Origin: an uncultured Lachnospiraceae bacterium
Lineage (GTDB): Bacteria > Bacillota > Clostridia > Lachnospirales > Lachnospiraceae
DNA: 46,543 nt
Assembly: GCA_946403625.1 (NCBI GenBank)
Contig: CAMJAP010000014.1
Coordinates: 1 to 46,543 of the forward strand
Reading direction: 5' to 3'
Part shown: piece by piece, positions 39,670 to 46,543 of the stretch
Layout of the letters: each line of letters starts with the position of its first letter
Position numbering within the stretch: the first letter of the stretch is position 1
The notes under the pieces: model-generated
Database searches by the model: none
What the model saw: the letters and a program-made list of their open reading frames with translations, nothing else
Told to the model about the DNA's origin: nothing
Program-made: the position numbers and the translations under genes

Positions 39670-40773
39670 ATGAATTATCAGATTCAGGAACAGGAGAATA
39701 CACCGGCCTATCAGCAGCTGTATGCGCAAATCCGAAAGGACATCGCTACCGGTGTGTATCAATACGGAGACCGCCTGCCGTCCAAGCGGGTGGTGGCAGC
39801 AGAAGCGGGCGTGAGCCTGATCACGGTAGAGCATGCGTATGAGTTATTATTGGAGGAAGGATACGCGGAGGCAAGGGAGCGCAGCGGGTATTTTGCGTCC
39901 TATCGTGAGGACGATCTGTATGCCGGGGAGGAAGTGTGGGAACGAAAAGAGCGGGAAGGTGTCAGCATCCCGCAGCCGGCCTATGTCAATACCGGCAGGG
40001 ATTTCCCGTTCCTGTTGTATGCCAAGACGGTACGACGGGTGCTGAGTGATTATGGCGACCGGTTGTTTTTGAAGGAAGAAAACGCCGGCAGTCCGCAGCT
40101 GCGGCATGCGCTGGTTTCCTATCTGGCGCGCAGCCGAGGTATACGGGTGCGTCCGGAGCAGATCGTGGTAGGAGCCGGCAGCGAGTATCTCTACAGCCTG
40201 GTGGCGCAGCTGTTTTTTGCGGAGGGCAGCATTGCGATCGAAGATCCCTCCTATGAAAAGATCAGCAAGGTATATACGGCGGAGGGGCTTACAGTGGAAA
40301 AACTGCCGATGGGTGCCGATGGGATAAGGACGGAAGCATTGCAGGAGAGTACGGCAAAACTGTTGCATGTGACGCCGTACGACAGTTATCCCAGCGGTAT
40401 CACGGCTACGGCCGGCAAGCGTGCCGAGTATGTGCACTGGGCATTGGAGCGGAAAGGCTTTATCATCGAGGACGATTTTGATTCCGAGTTTTCCTTTAGC
40501 GCCAGGGCGAAGGATACGGTCTTTGCGATGGCACCGGAAGGCTGTGTGATCTATCTCAATACCTTCAGCCATACGATCGCGCCGACGGTACGAGTGGGCT
40601 ATATGATCCTGCCGGAAGAACTGCTGGAGATCTTTTCGGCGAAACTGGGATTTTACTCCTGTGCGGTGCCGCTTTTGGAGCAGTATGTACTGACGGAACT
40701 GTTAAACGGCGGGGACTTTGAGCGGCACATCAACCGGGTGCGCAGGCGTCTCCGAAAAGGGATGACTTCGTAG
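39670..40773 (+). CDS. MocR/GntR regulator with degenerate, truncated aminotransferase domain
   Basis: A 367-residue protein. Residues 1-75 are a GntR winged helix (TPAYQQLYAQIRKDIATGVY, LPSKRVVAAEAGVSLITVEH). The rest is the aminotransferase-like domain of MocR regulators (VGAGSEYLYSLVAQLFF, IAIEDPSYEKISKVYTAEGL, FIIEDDFDSEFSFSAR). Two changes stand out. The PLP lysine of the TFSKT motif is His301 (NTFSHTIAPTVRVGYMILPE). The protein also stops right after FERHINRVRRRL, about 90-100 residues short, so the small C-terminal subdomain is missing; the sequence beyond is a promoter, not a shifted frame. It cannot form the usual PLP Schiff base. It may still bind DNA near its divergent ECF neighbour. 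Confidence 0.88.
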   Translation: MNYQIQEQENTPAYQQLYAQIRKDIATGVYQYGDRLPSKRVVAAEAGVSLITVEHAYELLLEEGYAEARERSGYFASYREDDLYAGEEVWERKEREGVSIPQPAYVNTGRDFPFLLYAKTVRRVLSDYGDRLFLKEENAGSPQLRHALVSYLARSRGIRVRPEQIVVGAGSEYLYSLVAQLFFAEGSIAIEDPSYEKISKVYTAEGLTVEKLPMGADGIRTEALQESTAKLLHVTPYDSYPSGITATAGKRAEYVHWALERKGFIIEDDFDSEFSFSARAKDTVFAMAPEGCVIYLNTFSHTIAPTVRVGYMILPEELLEIFSAKLGFYSCAVPLLEQYVLTELLNGGDFERHINRVRRRLRKGMTS

Positions 40774-40803
40774 CGCAAAATAGCGCCAAATCGCAACCCT
40801 GCG

Positions 40804-40832
40804 TGGACTTTTCCGACAATTTGTGTTATAAT
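40804..40832 (+). promoter_or_regulatory. promoter of the GGDEF-EAL gene
   Basis: TGGACT (40804-40809), 17 bases, TATAAT (40827-40832), about 80 bases before the ATG. The next promoter at 42304 uses the same two hexamers. Confidence 0.65.
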
Positions 40833-40912
40833 GTTCCATATAATTCGGATGGAATGACATACCCCCTTTTTCCGGGGCCGCATACAGGTATCGGCAGCGT
40901 GAGGGTAGATTT

Positions 40913-42286
40913 ATGAACGAACGGCAGAAGGTACTTTATTCTTCTTTTCAAAATACCGAAGAAGTTAAAAAAGAACTGTATGAATATACCAAAAAGAAGA
41001 TCACGGAAACATCAGGTCCGAGTAATTTCAACTCGCTGACCAATCTCCCTGCACTGCGTTATTTCTTTTATCTGACCGGCGAGATCATCAGGGAACGACC
41101 GGAGCAGAACTATGCGGTGATCGTGATGGACATCACCCAGTTCAAAGCGGTCAATGAGTTTTTGGGACGCAGCGAAGGGGATCGTCTGCTTTGCTTTATC
41201 GGGGATATACTCTTGGAGTATGCACAGAACCGTGCGGATACGGTGGCAGGCCATGTCCGCGCGGATAATTTTTGCCTTTTTACATCCTGGACGGATCGTC
41301 AGGAACTGATCGATATTGCTTTGGATCTGAAGAACAAAGTGGCGGAACTGCCCTTTGCCTATCGCGTGATCCTGTCCATCGGCATCTGCGCATCGGAAGA
41401 GCGGGAGCCGGCAGTCAATTATCTGAAGGACTGCGCGACCATCGCCATGAGCGAGATCAAGGGTAAATATTACGCGGATTACAATTTCTTCACTGAGAAT
41501 ATGCGTACCGATATCCTGCGGGACAAGCGTGTGGAGAACGACATCGTGGATGCGTTGGAACACGACAATATCATTCCTTTCATCCAGCCCAAGGTGGATA
41601 TGGTGACGGGAAAGATCGTGGGAGGCGAAGCGCTGGCCAGATGGCGCTTTGATCAGGAGATCATCAGCCCTGCGCAGTTCATTCCGGTGATCGAGCGCAA
41701 CGGCCTGGTGATCGATGTGGATTTCCGCATCTGCGAACAGGTAGTGCAGTACCAGAAGCGAGTGTTGGAAGAAGGACGCACACCGGTTCCAATCTCGGTG
41801 AATGTCTCCCGTATGCATAAATATGAGAAAAAACCGTTGAATGATGTGGCGAAAGAACTATGGGATAAATACCATGTGCCGCCGCAATATATTCCGGTGG
41901 AACTGACGGAAAGCGCATTTGCGCCGGGAGAGAATGAAGTATATGACAAGTTGCAGAAATTGAAAGAAAAAGGATTTACCATATCGATGGACGATTTCGG
42001 CAGCGGCTATTCCTCACTGAATATGCTGACGGTGCGCAATCTGGACGAGATCAAACTGGACAAGGCGTTCATCGATGAGGTGCATACCGAAAAAGGAAAG
42101 ATCGTCTTAAAACACTTATTGGCGATGCTTACGGAATTGGGCGTCAAGATCATTGCCGAAGGCGTGGAGACCAAGGAGCAGCGGGACTTTTTGGTAGAGA
42201 ACGGCTGTCGTGTGGCGCAGGGATTTTACTACCATCGTCCGATGCCGGTGGATGAATTTGACGAGTTACTCAAAAAGCAAGTTTGA
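40913..42286 (+). CDS. GGDEF-EAL protein, likely cyclic-di-GMP phosphodiesterase
   Basis: A 457-residue cytosolic protein. The N-terminal GGDEF domain (about residues 35-190) keeps VMDITQFKAVNEFLGRSEGD, but the signature is HVRADNF (114-120) instead of RYGGDEF, so it is not a cyclase; it may bind GTP or act as a regulator. The EAL domain (about 205-455) has GGEALARW (Glu239), the metal Asn in VNVSRMH, Glu in ELTESAF, MDDFGSGYSSL, the Lys of IKLDKAFI and Glu of IAEGVET, all residues needed to hydrolyse cyclic di-GMP. No membrane segment. It is probably transcribed alone and balances the two likely cyclases of the window. Confidence 0.93.
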   Translation: MNERQKVLYSSFQNTEEVKKELYEYTKKKITETSGPSNFNSLTNLPALRYFFYLTGEIIRERPEQNYAVIVMDITQFKAVNEFLGRSEGDRLLCFIGDILLEYAQNRADTVAGHVRADNFCLFTSWTDRQELIDIALDLKNKVAELPFAYRVILSIGICASEEREPAVNYLKDCATIAMSEIKGKYYADYNFFTENMRTDILRDKRVENDIVDALEHDNIIPFIQPKVDMVTGKIVGGEALARWRFDQEIISPAQFIPVIERNGLVIDVDFRICEQVVQYQKRVLEEGRTPVPISVNVSRMHKYEKKPLNDVAKELWDKYHVPPQYIPVELTESAFAPGENEVYDKLQKLKEKGFTISMDDFGSGYSSLNMLTVRNLDEIKLDKAFIDEVHTEKGKIVLKHLLAMLTELGVKIIAEGVETKEQRDFLVENGCRVAQGFYYHRPMPVDEFDELLKKQV

Positions 42287-42303
42287 TATATCTAACAAGC
42301 GCA

Positions 42304-42332
42304 TGGACTTTTTCCCTGCGCTTTGCTATAAT
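42304..42332 (+). promoter_or_regulatory. promoter of the ATP-grasp operon
   Basis: TGGACT (42304-42309), 17 bases, TATAAT (42327-42332), 42 bases before the GTG start of the ATP-grasp gene. Confidence 0.65.
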
Positions 42333-42373
42333 GGGAAGTTGTGTATATTGACTAAGGGAGGAAATCAGTACCT

Positions 42374-43417
42374 GTGAAAGATCTTACAGTTTTGGTAACG
42401 GCAGCGGGCAACCAGTATATGCTGGGATTTGTAGACTGCCTGAAGAATAACGGAGAGAGAAACATCCGCCTGGTCGGAGCGGATATGAATAATGACCCGA
42501 CCATCCTGGAGATGATGGATGCGATGTATCAGGTGCCTTCGGCAACGGCACCGGATTATATCGACCGGATCTTTGAGATCTGTCAGAAAGAAAATGTCGA
42601 TATCATCATGCCCATTATGTCGGCGGAACTGCCGGCACTGGTGCAGAACAAAGAGCGTTTTGCGCAGATCGGAACCCTGGTTTCCGTATCCGATCTGGAA
42701 TCGATCCATATCGCAAATAACAAATATCGTCTGTATCAGTTTATGAAAGACAACGGTATGCGTATGCCGCGTTTTATGCGGATCGACAAGGCGGATCAGC
42801 TTAAAGAGGCGTTTCGTTATGTAGGCTATCCGGAGTCGCCGGTGTGTGTGAAAGCAACCGAGCTGAGCGGCAGCCGCGGCATCCGTATCGTGGATCCGTC
42901 CAAGTCGCGTTTTGATATCCTGTTTGGTGAGAAACCGAATTCGTTTTATATCACCTATGAAGAACTGAATACGATCCTGCATGAAAAGCCGGAGATCCCG
43001 GAACTGCTGGTCATGGAGGCATTGCCGGGAGCAGAGTTTTCCATTGACCTGGTGGCAGATCACGGAAAGATCCTGTATATGCAGGCAAGACAGAGCAATT
43101 CCATTACGGCCAGCATCCCGATGGAAGCAACGCTCTTCCACGATGAGGAAGCGTATGCCATCGCCACGGAAGTGGTAGCCAAACTGGGCCTGGACGGCAA
43201 TGCGGATCTGGACTTTAAATATGACAAAGACGGCAGACCGGTACTGATGGAGATGAATCCGCGCGTGGCAGCAACTATGCGGATCTTTAAAGAAGGCGGC
43301 ATGAATCTGCCGTACCTGCGCATCAAGCAGCTGCTGGGCGAGGAACTGCCGAAGTGCGAAGTAAAGCTGGGCGTCAAGATGAAACGCCGTTATGCCGAGA
43401 TGTTCTGCGGCAAATAA
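42374..43417 (+). CDS. ATP-grasp ligase, carbamoyl-phosphate-synthase-like
   Basis: A 347-residue protein. The pre-ATP-grasp domain starts KDLTVLVTAAGNQYMLGFVD and includes IIMPIMSAELPALVQNK. The ATP-grasp core shows PVCVKATELSGSRGIRIVD, LLVMEALPGAEFSIDLVAD, a DLDFKYDKDGRPVLMEMNPR metal-binding strand, and AATMRIFKEGG. It should join a carboxylate to an amine or similar with ATP. The start is a GTG; GGGAGG lies 12 bases upstream, a wide spacing. With a PIG-L deacetylase and GT2 downstream, a role in building or decorating a surface sugar is likely. The substrate is unknown. Confidence 0.88.
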   Translation: MKDLTVLVTAAGNQYMLGFVDCLKNNGERNIRLVGADMNNDPTILEMMDAMYQVPSATAPDYIDRIFEICQKENVDIIMPIMSAELPALVQNKERFAQIGTLVSVSDLESIHIANNKYRLYQFMKDNGMRMPRFMRIDKADQLKEAFRYVGYPESPVCVKATELSGSRGIRIVDPSKSRFDILFGEKPNSFYITYEELNTILHEKPEIPELLVMEALPGAEFSIDLVADHGKILYMQARQSNSITASIPMEATLFHDEEAYAIATEVVAKLGLDGNADLDFKYDKDGRPVLMEMNPRVAATMRIFKEGGMNLPYLRIKQLLGEELPKCEVKLGVKMKRRYAEMFCGK

Positions 43418-43466
43418 GTAAGAAAATATTTCCCGGAAATACATTATAGAAGGAGTTTAGGAAACT

Positions 43467-44132
43467 ATGAAAATTTTGGCAGTGGGTGCACATCTGGATG
43501 ACATTGAGATCGCATGCGGAGGCACTCTGGCAAAGGCAATCGAAAACGGTCATCAGGTGAAAGTGCTGATCATGAGCAAGTCCGGTTATACCAACAAGGA
43601 CGGCAGTGTACAGCGATCTGATGAAGTGGCGGTCAAGGAAGGAACCGCAGCATTGCACGAACTGGGAATCTATGATATCGATATCCGCGATTTCCCGACC
43701 AAGGATATTCCCTGGTGTTCGGATGTGGTGAATGTGATTGATGTATGTATCTCGGATTACAACCCGGACATCATCTTTACACATCATCCGTTTGATACCC
43801 ATCAGGCACATAACGGTGTGAGCAACGCTACCATTTCGGCAGCGCGCAGACGCAATACCGTATTTTTCTACGAGCCGATCACACCCTCCGGCAGAAGCTA
43901 TGTAGCATTCCGTCCGCAGATGTATGTGGATATCGAGCAGACGATCGAGAAAAAAGTAAGAGCCCTTCGGGAGCACAAAACCGAGTATCACAAGTTCGGC
44001 GGAGAAGACTGGGTGACCGGTGTACACGCGCGATGCGGATTCCGCGGATACGAGATCGGAAAGAAATATGCAGAAGCGTTTGAAGTACTGCGACTGGAAC
44101 TGGCATTTGACGCAGATACTTTATTATTGTAA
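43467..44132 (+). CDS. PIG-L (LmbE) family deacetylase
   Basis: A 221-residue zinc hydrolase of the family that removes N-acetyl groups from GlcNAc-containing substrates. The N-terminal metal motif AHLDDIEIACGGTL (His9, Asp11-Asp12; usually AHPDD) and the second site TSHHP-like FTHHPFDTHQAHNGV carry the zinc histidines. The end segment EAFEVLRLELAFDADTLLL is typical of this subgroup. AAGGAG precedes the start. It lies 49 bases after the ATP-grasp gene and 14 bases before the GT2 gene, so an aminosugar exposed here could be the acceptor for the ATP-grasp ligase. Confidence 0.92.
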   Translation: MKILAVGAHLDDIEIACGGTLAKAIENGHQVKVLIMSKSGYTNKDGSVQRSDEVAVKEGTAALHELGIYDIDIRDFPTKDIPWCSDVVNVIDVCISDYNPDIIFTHHPFDTHQAHNGVSNATISAARRRNTVFFYEPITPSGRSYVAFRPQMYVDIEQTIEKKVRALREHKTEYHKFGGEDWVTGVHARCGFRGYEIGKKYAEAFEVLRLELAFDADTLLL

Positions 44133-44146
44133 TACGGTGGGATGAG

Positions 44147-45139
44147 ATGAGCGAAACAAAGCCTTTGGTATCGGTGATCATCCCGGCCTATAATATGCAG
44201 GACTATGTGATCCGTTGTATCGATTCCGTGACGGCGCAGACCTATCCGAACCTGGAAATCCTGGTGGTGGATGACGGATCGAAAGACAATACTGCGGCGC
44301 TGATGGATGCGGCAGCAGAAAAAGATGCGCGGATCAAATGCATTCACAAAAAGAACGGCGGACTGTCTTCGGCAAGAAATGCCGGATTGGATGTGATGCA
44401 GGGCGAATACTATGTCTTCGTGGATGCGGATGACTGGCTGAAAGAGGACGGTATCGAACGCCTGACCAAAGTGCAGATGGCAGAGCCGGAAGCGCTGGTA
44501 ACGGCCGAGAGCATTCATGCGACGGAAAATGAAAAAGGCGAGCTGAGCTACAGCAAGCGCACGGATGGCGGGGAAGCATCGGAAACATTGATGACGGCAA
44601 CCGAAGCGAGACTGGATCTCACCGTCGGTAAATACGATCTGCAGAGTGTTTGTCACAAGATCTTTGTGGCGGCCAAGACCGGAAGTTTTCGCTTTGATGA
44701 AAAAGTGCGTCAGGGCGAGGACCGGCCGTATATGTACCAGTGTCTGTTACAGTACGAAAAGGTGCATTACCTGCCGGAAGCGGTATCCTATTATTACATC
44801 CGCTCCGAAAGTCTGTCTCACGCACCGCTTACCATGCGATGGATGCAGCCCATCGAAGGACTGGATAAAATGATCGCCATGGAACCGGAAGCCGCAGTGG
44901 CACAGGCCTATCGGAAATATCGTTACGAACAGATCCTTCTGTATATCGGAGCTTACATCAGCAGAAACAGCAATGATGAAGCATTTTATCATGCGCTGCG
45001 GAAACTGGCAAAGGAAGGTCTGGCAGAATATAAGAAGAGCAACATTACCAAGAAAGATGCAATGGCAGCAGATATATATGCCAATTGGCCGTCCTGGTTG
45101 ATCCGGGCATATCTGAATGCGCGTGGAAAGAAACTCTGA
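44147..45139 (+). CDS. GT2 glycosyltransferase
   Basis: A 330-residue GT-A glycosyltransferase. LVSVIIPAYNMQDYVIRCID, EILVVDDGSKDN, KNGGLSSARNAGLD and YYVFVDADDWLKEDG are the classic nucleotide-sugar motifs, the last giving the metal-binding DxD. The C-terminal half has QGEDRPYMYQCLLQYEKVHY with the catalytic-base-like ED. No membrane helices, so it acts in the cytosol on a lipid-linked or protein acceptor. GGTGGGATGAG supplies the ribosome site. It is the third gene of the ATP-grasp operon. Confidence 0.92.
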   Translation: MSETKPLVSVIIPAYNMQDYVIRCIDSVTAQTYPNLEILVVDDGSKDNTAALMDAAAEKDARIKCIHKKNGGLSSARNAGLDVMQGEYYVFVDADDWLKEDGIERLTKVQMAEPEALVTAESIHATENEKGELSYSKRTDGGEASETLMTATEARLDLTVGKYDLQSVCHKIFVAAKTGSFRFDEKVRQGEDRPYMYQCLLQYEKVHYLPEAVSYYYIRSESLSHAPLTMRWMQPIEGLDKMIAMEPEAAVAQAYRKYRYEQILLYIGAYISRNSNDEAFYHALRKLAKEGLAEYKKSNITKKDAMAADIYANWPSWLIRAYLNARGKKL

Positions 45140-45160
45140 ATTTCCCGATAAGGAGAGGTT

Positions 45161-46540
45161 ATGGATTTTAAAAGTCTGGTGGACAGTTTCTCACAGGTGG
45201 CAGCAGTACTTTCCGTGGAACTCAAGGGGGAAGGGGATTATGGGGATATCCGTCTGGTAGAGGCGAATGATCTCTATATCGAATCCGTACGTGCCAGAGG
45301 CTGCGAGTTTCAAAGCGGGGCTCTGTACACGAGCGTGATCGATCGTGACCTGACTTTTGAAAATCTGTGCTATGAAGCAATCGCAAAGAACCAGCCGAGA
45401 CATTTGTATCTGGAAGTTGAGATGCAGATGTTTCATGCCTGGCTTTCCAATTTTGTATTACCACTGCATACCGATCAGGTGGGGATCGCATATTGCCTGT
45501 TTACCTATGAGATGATGCCGCAGGTAGATGCGGCGATGCTGGCGAATACTTCGGCAACGATGGCAGCGCATGTGTTGCAGACTTGTATCCGTTTGCGGGA
45601 AACAAACGATTTTGAAGAGGCGATGAAAGGCGTGATGGCAGACATCCGCGAGTTGTGCGATGCCAGTCATTGTTGCATTCTCTATGTTGATGATGAGAAG
45701 CAATCCTGCTCGGTATTGTGTGAGTCTATAAGAGAAGGCAGCGGCATCATTCCGATGCGGCATTTCCTGACACCGGATTTTTATGAGGTGGCCAAAACCT
45801 GGCCGCAGGCGATCCAGGGAGACAACTGCTGTGTGGTTGCGGATGAACATGATATGAATGTACTGGCGGAACTGACACCGGAATGGGCAGGGTCGCTGCG
45901 GGCTGCCGGGATCAGCACGGTAGTATTGTATGAATTAAAGGCAAATAAAAAACGACTGGGTTATATCTGGGCTTTGAACTTTGATCCGAGTCGTTCTCGT
46001 ATGATCAAGGATATTCTGGGGACGACCACATTTATTCTTTCGGCGGAGATCGCCAACCGGCAGATGTACGAAGAGATGGAGCAGATGAGCCGGACGGATC
46101 TGCTGACCGGTGTGCTCAATCGTAATGCGATGAACAATCGCATCGATAACTGTGACAAAGATGAATTTCTGCAGGGCGGATCGTTTGGTATCGTATTTGC
46201 GGATGTCAACGGACTCAAGATCATGAACGATTCGAGAGGACACGAGGCCGGCGACGAACTGCTGCAAAAAGCAGCGAAGGTTTTGCAGAATACCTTCCTG
46301 GGACAGGAAATCTACCGGGCCGGCGGTGACGAGTTTGTGGTGGTGACACAGCGGATCACGGAAGCGGAGTTTAACGAGTGCATTGAAAAACTGAAAGCGC
46401 AGTCGGAACTCTTTTCCGCCGGTGGTGTGTATTCCGCAAAGGGCGGGGATATACGCCGGATGATGCAGATGGCAGACCAGCGTATGTATGAGGCGAAGGA
46501 AGCGTATTATAAGGCGCATCCGGAAATCCCGAGACGATAA
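45161..46540 (+). CDS. GAF-like sensor GGDEF diguanylate cyclase
   Basis: A 459-residue cytosolic protein. Residues 1-130 look like a PAS-type sensor (DIRLVEANDLYIESVRARGC), 140-300 like a GAF domain (VMADIRELCDASHCCILYVD, YELKANKKRLGYIWAL), and the GGDEF domain starts at TDLLTGVLNRNAMNNRIDN. The signature YRAGGDEF (Gly388-Phe392) is intact, and FADVNGLKIMNDSRGHEAGD supplies the metal Asp, so it should make cyclic di-GMP. AAGGAGAGGTT precedes the start, 22 bases after the GT2 stop, so it is probably co-transcribed with the ATP-grasp, deacetylase and GT2 genes, coupling the signal to surface sugar synthesis. Confidence 0.92.
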   Translation: MDFKSLVDSFSQVAAVLSVELKGEGDYGDIRLVEANDLYIESVRARGCEFQSGALYTSVIDRDLTFENLCYEAIAKNQPRHLYLEVEMQMFHAWLSNFVLPLHTDQVGIAYCLFTYEMMPQVDAAMLANTSATMAAHVLQTCIRLRETNDFEEAMKGVMADIRELCDASHCCILYVDDEKQSCSVLCESIREGSGIIPMRHFLTPDFYEVAKTWPQAIQGDNCCVVADEHDMNVLAELTPEWAGSLRAAGISTVVLYELKANKKRLGYIWALNFDPSRSRMIKDILGTTTFILSAEIANRQMYEEMEQMSRTDLLTGVLNRNAMNNRIDNCDKDEFLQGGSFGIVFADVNGLKIMNDSRGHEAGDELLQKAAKVLQNTFLGQEIYRAGGDEFVVVTQRITEAEFNECIEKLKAQSELFSAGGVYSAKGGDIRRMMQMADQRMYEAKEAYYKAHPEIPRR

Positions 46541-46543
46541 AAG

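Noticed and set aside
40774-40912. Frameshift explaining the short MocR protein
   Set aside because: No frame after 40773 encodes the missing subdomain; the region holds a consensus promoter and leader for the next gene.

Overview
The window looks like chromosomal DNA of an anaerobic Firmicute of the class Clostridia, most likely a Lachnospiraceae gut or rumen bacterium. The reasons are base composition near 50% G+C, AGGAGG ribosome sites, sigma-A promoters of the TTGACA-17-TATAAT type, several families that are common in Lachnospiraceae (DUF6062, DUF6106 and DUF5688-like proteins), BioY, an ECF S component and many cyclic-di-GMP proteins. No species can be named. There is no rRNA, no CRISPR array and no transposase or phage gene. 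Genes are mostly on the plus strand in short operons, each closed by an intrinsic terminator.

Layout. 1-3.4 kb: a TetR regulator, then homoserine dehydrogenase and aspartate kinase, the latter with a strong internal start for a regulatory-domain subunit. 3.44-3.94 kb: no gene, but a promoter, a chain of hairpins and a terminator, read here as a standalone structured RNA of about 460-490 nt that I cannot assign to a family. 4-8.8 kb: a membrane-anchored GH3 protein that has lost its catalytic residues, tRNA-Gly(GCC), an HPr/Crh-like protein without the active histidine, a secreted SH3b-3D cell-wall protein with a WalR-like box at its promoter, and a diacylglycerol-kinase-type lipid kinase. 8.9-15 kb: a beta-CASP nuclease, a DUF6062-like protein on the minus strand, a small membrane protein, IMP dehydrogenase, and a VTC polyphosphate polymerase with its DUF4956 membrane partner. 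15-18.2 kb: a repeat cluster, then a structured leader in front of serine O-acetyltransferase, which overlaps a membrane UDP-sugar 4,6-dehydratase.

18.3-22.3 kb is a compact five-gene operon: RanBP2-type zinc finger, S-adenosylmethionine decarboxylase, DUF4178, DUF350 and a seven-helix membrane aminopropyltransferase. It looks like a polyamine-linked membrane system and is one of the two most interesting loci; the standalone RNA is the other. 22.4-30.3 kb: a serpin lipoprotein, a DUF5688-like protein, and a glycan set (DegT aminotransferase, PglC-type phosphoglycosyl transferase, two GT4 enzymes) that would work with the dehydratase at 16-18 kb to build a lipid-linked diamino-sugar glycan.

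30.3-46.5 kb: biotin transporter BioY with a BirA operator and a DUF1284 partner; a calcium-loop protein; a MATE pump; a GT4 enzyme with a long amphipathic tail coupled to a GH13 glucosidase; three cyclic-di-GMP proteins (two likely cyclases and one GGDEF-EAL likely phosphodiesterase); an ECF S component divergent from a MocR regulator that has lost its PLP lysine and its C-terminal subdomain; and a last operon of ATP-grasp, PIG-L deacetylase, GT2 and GGDEF proteins. Two copies of a long near-perfect palindrome, 21 kb apart, are the clearest dispersed repeat.
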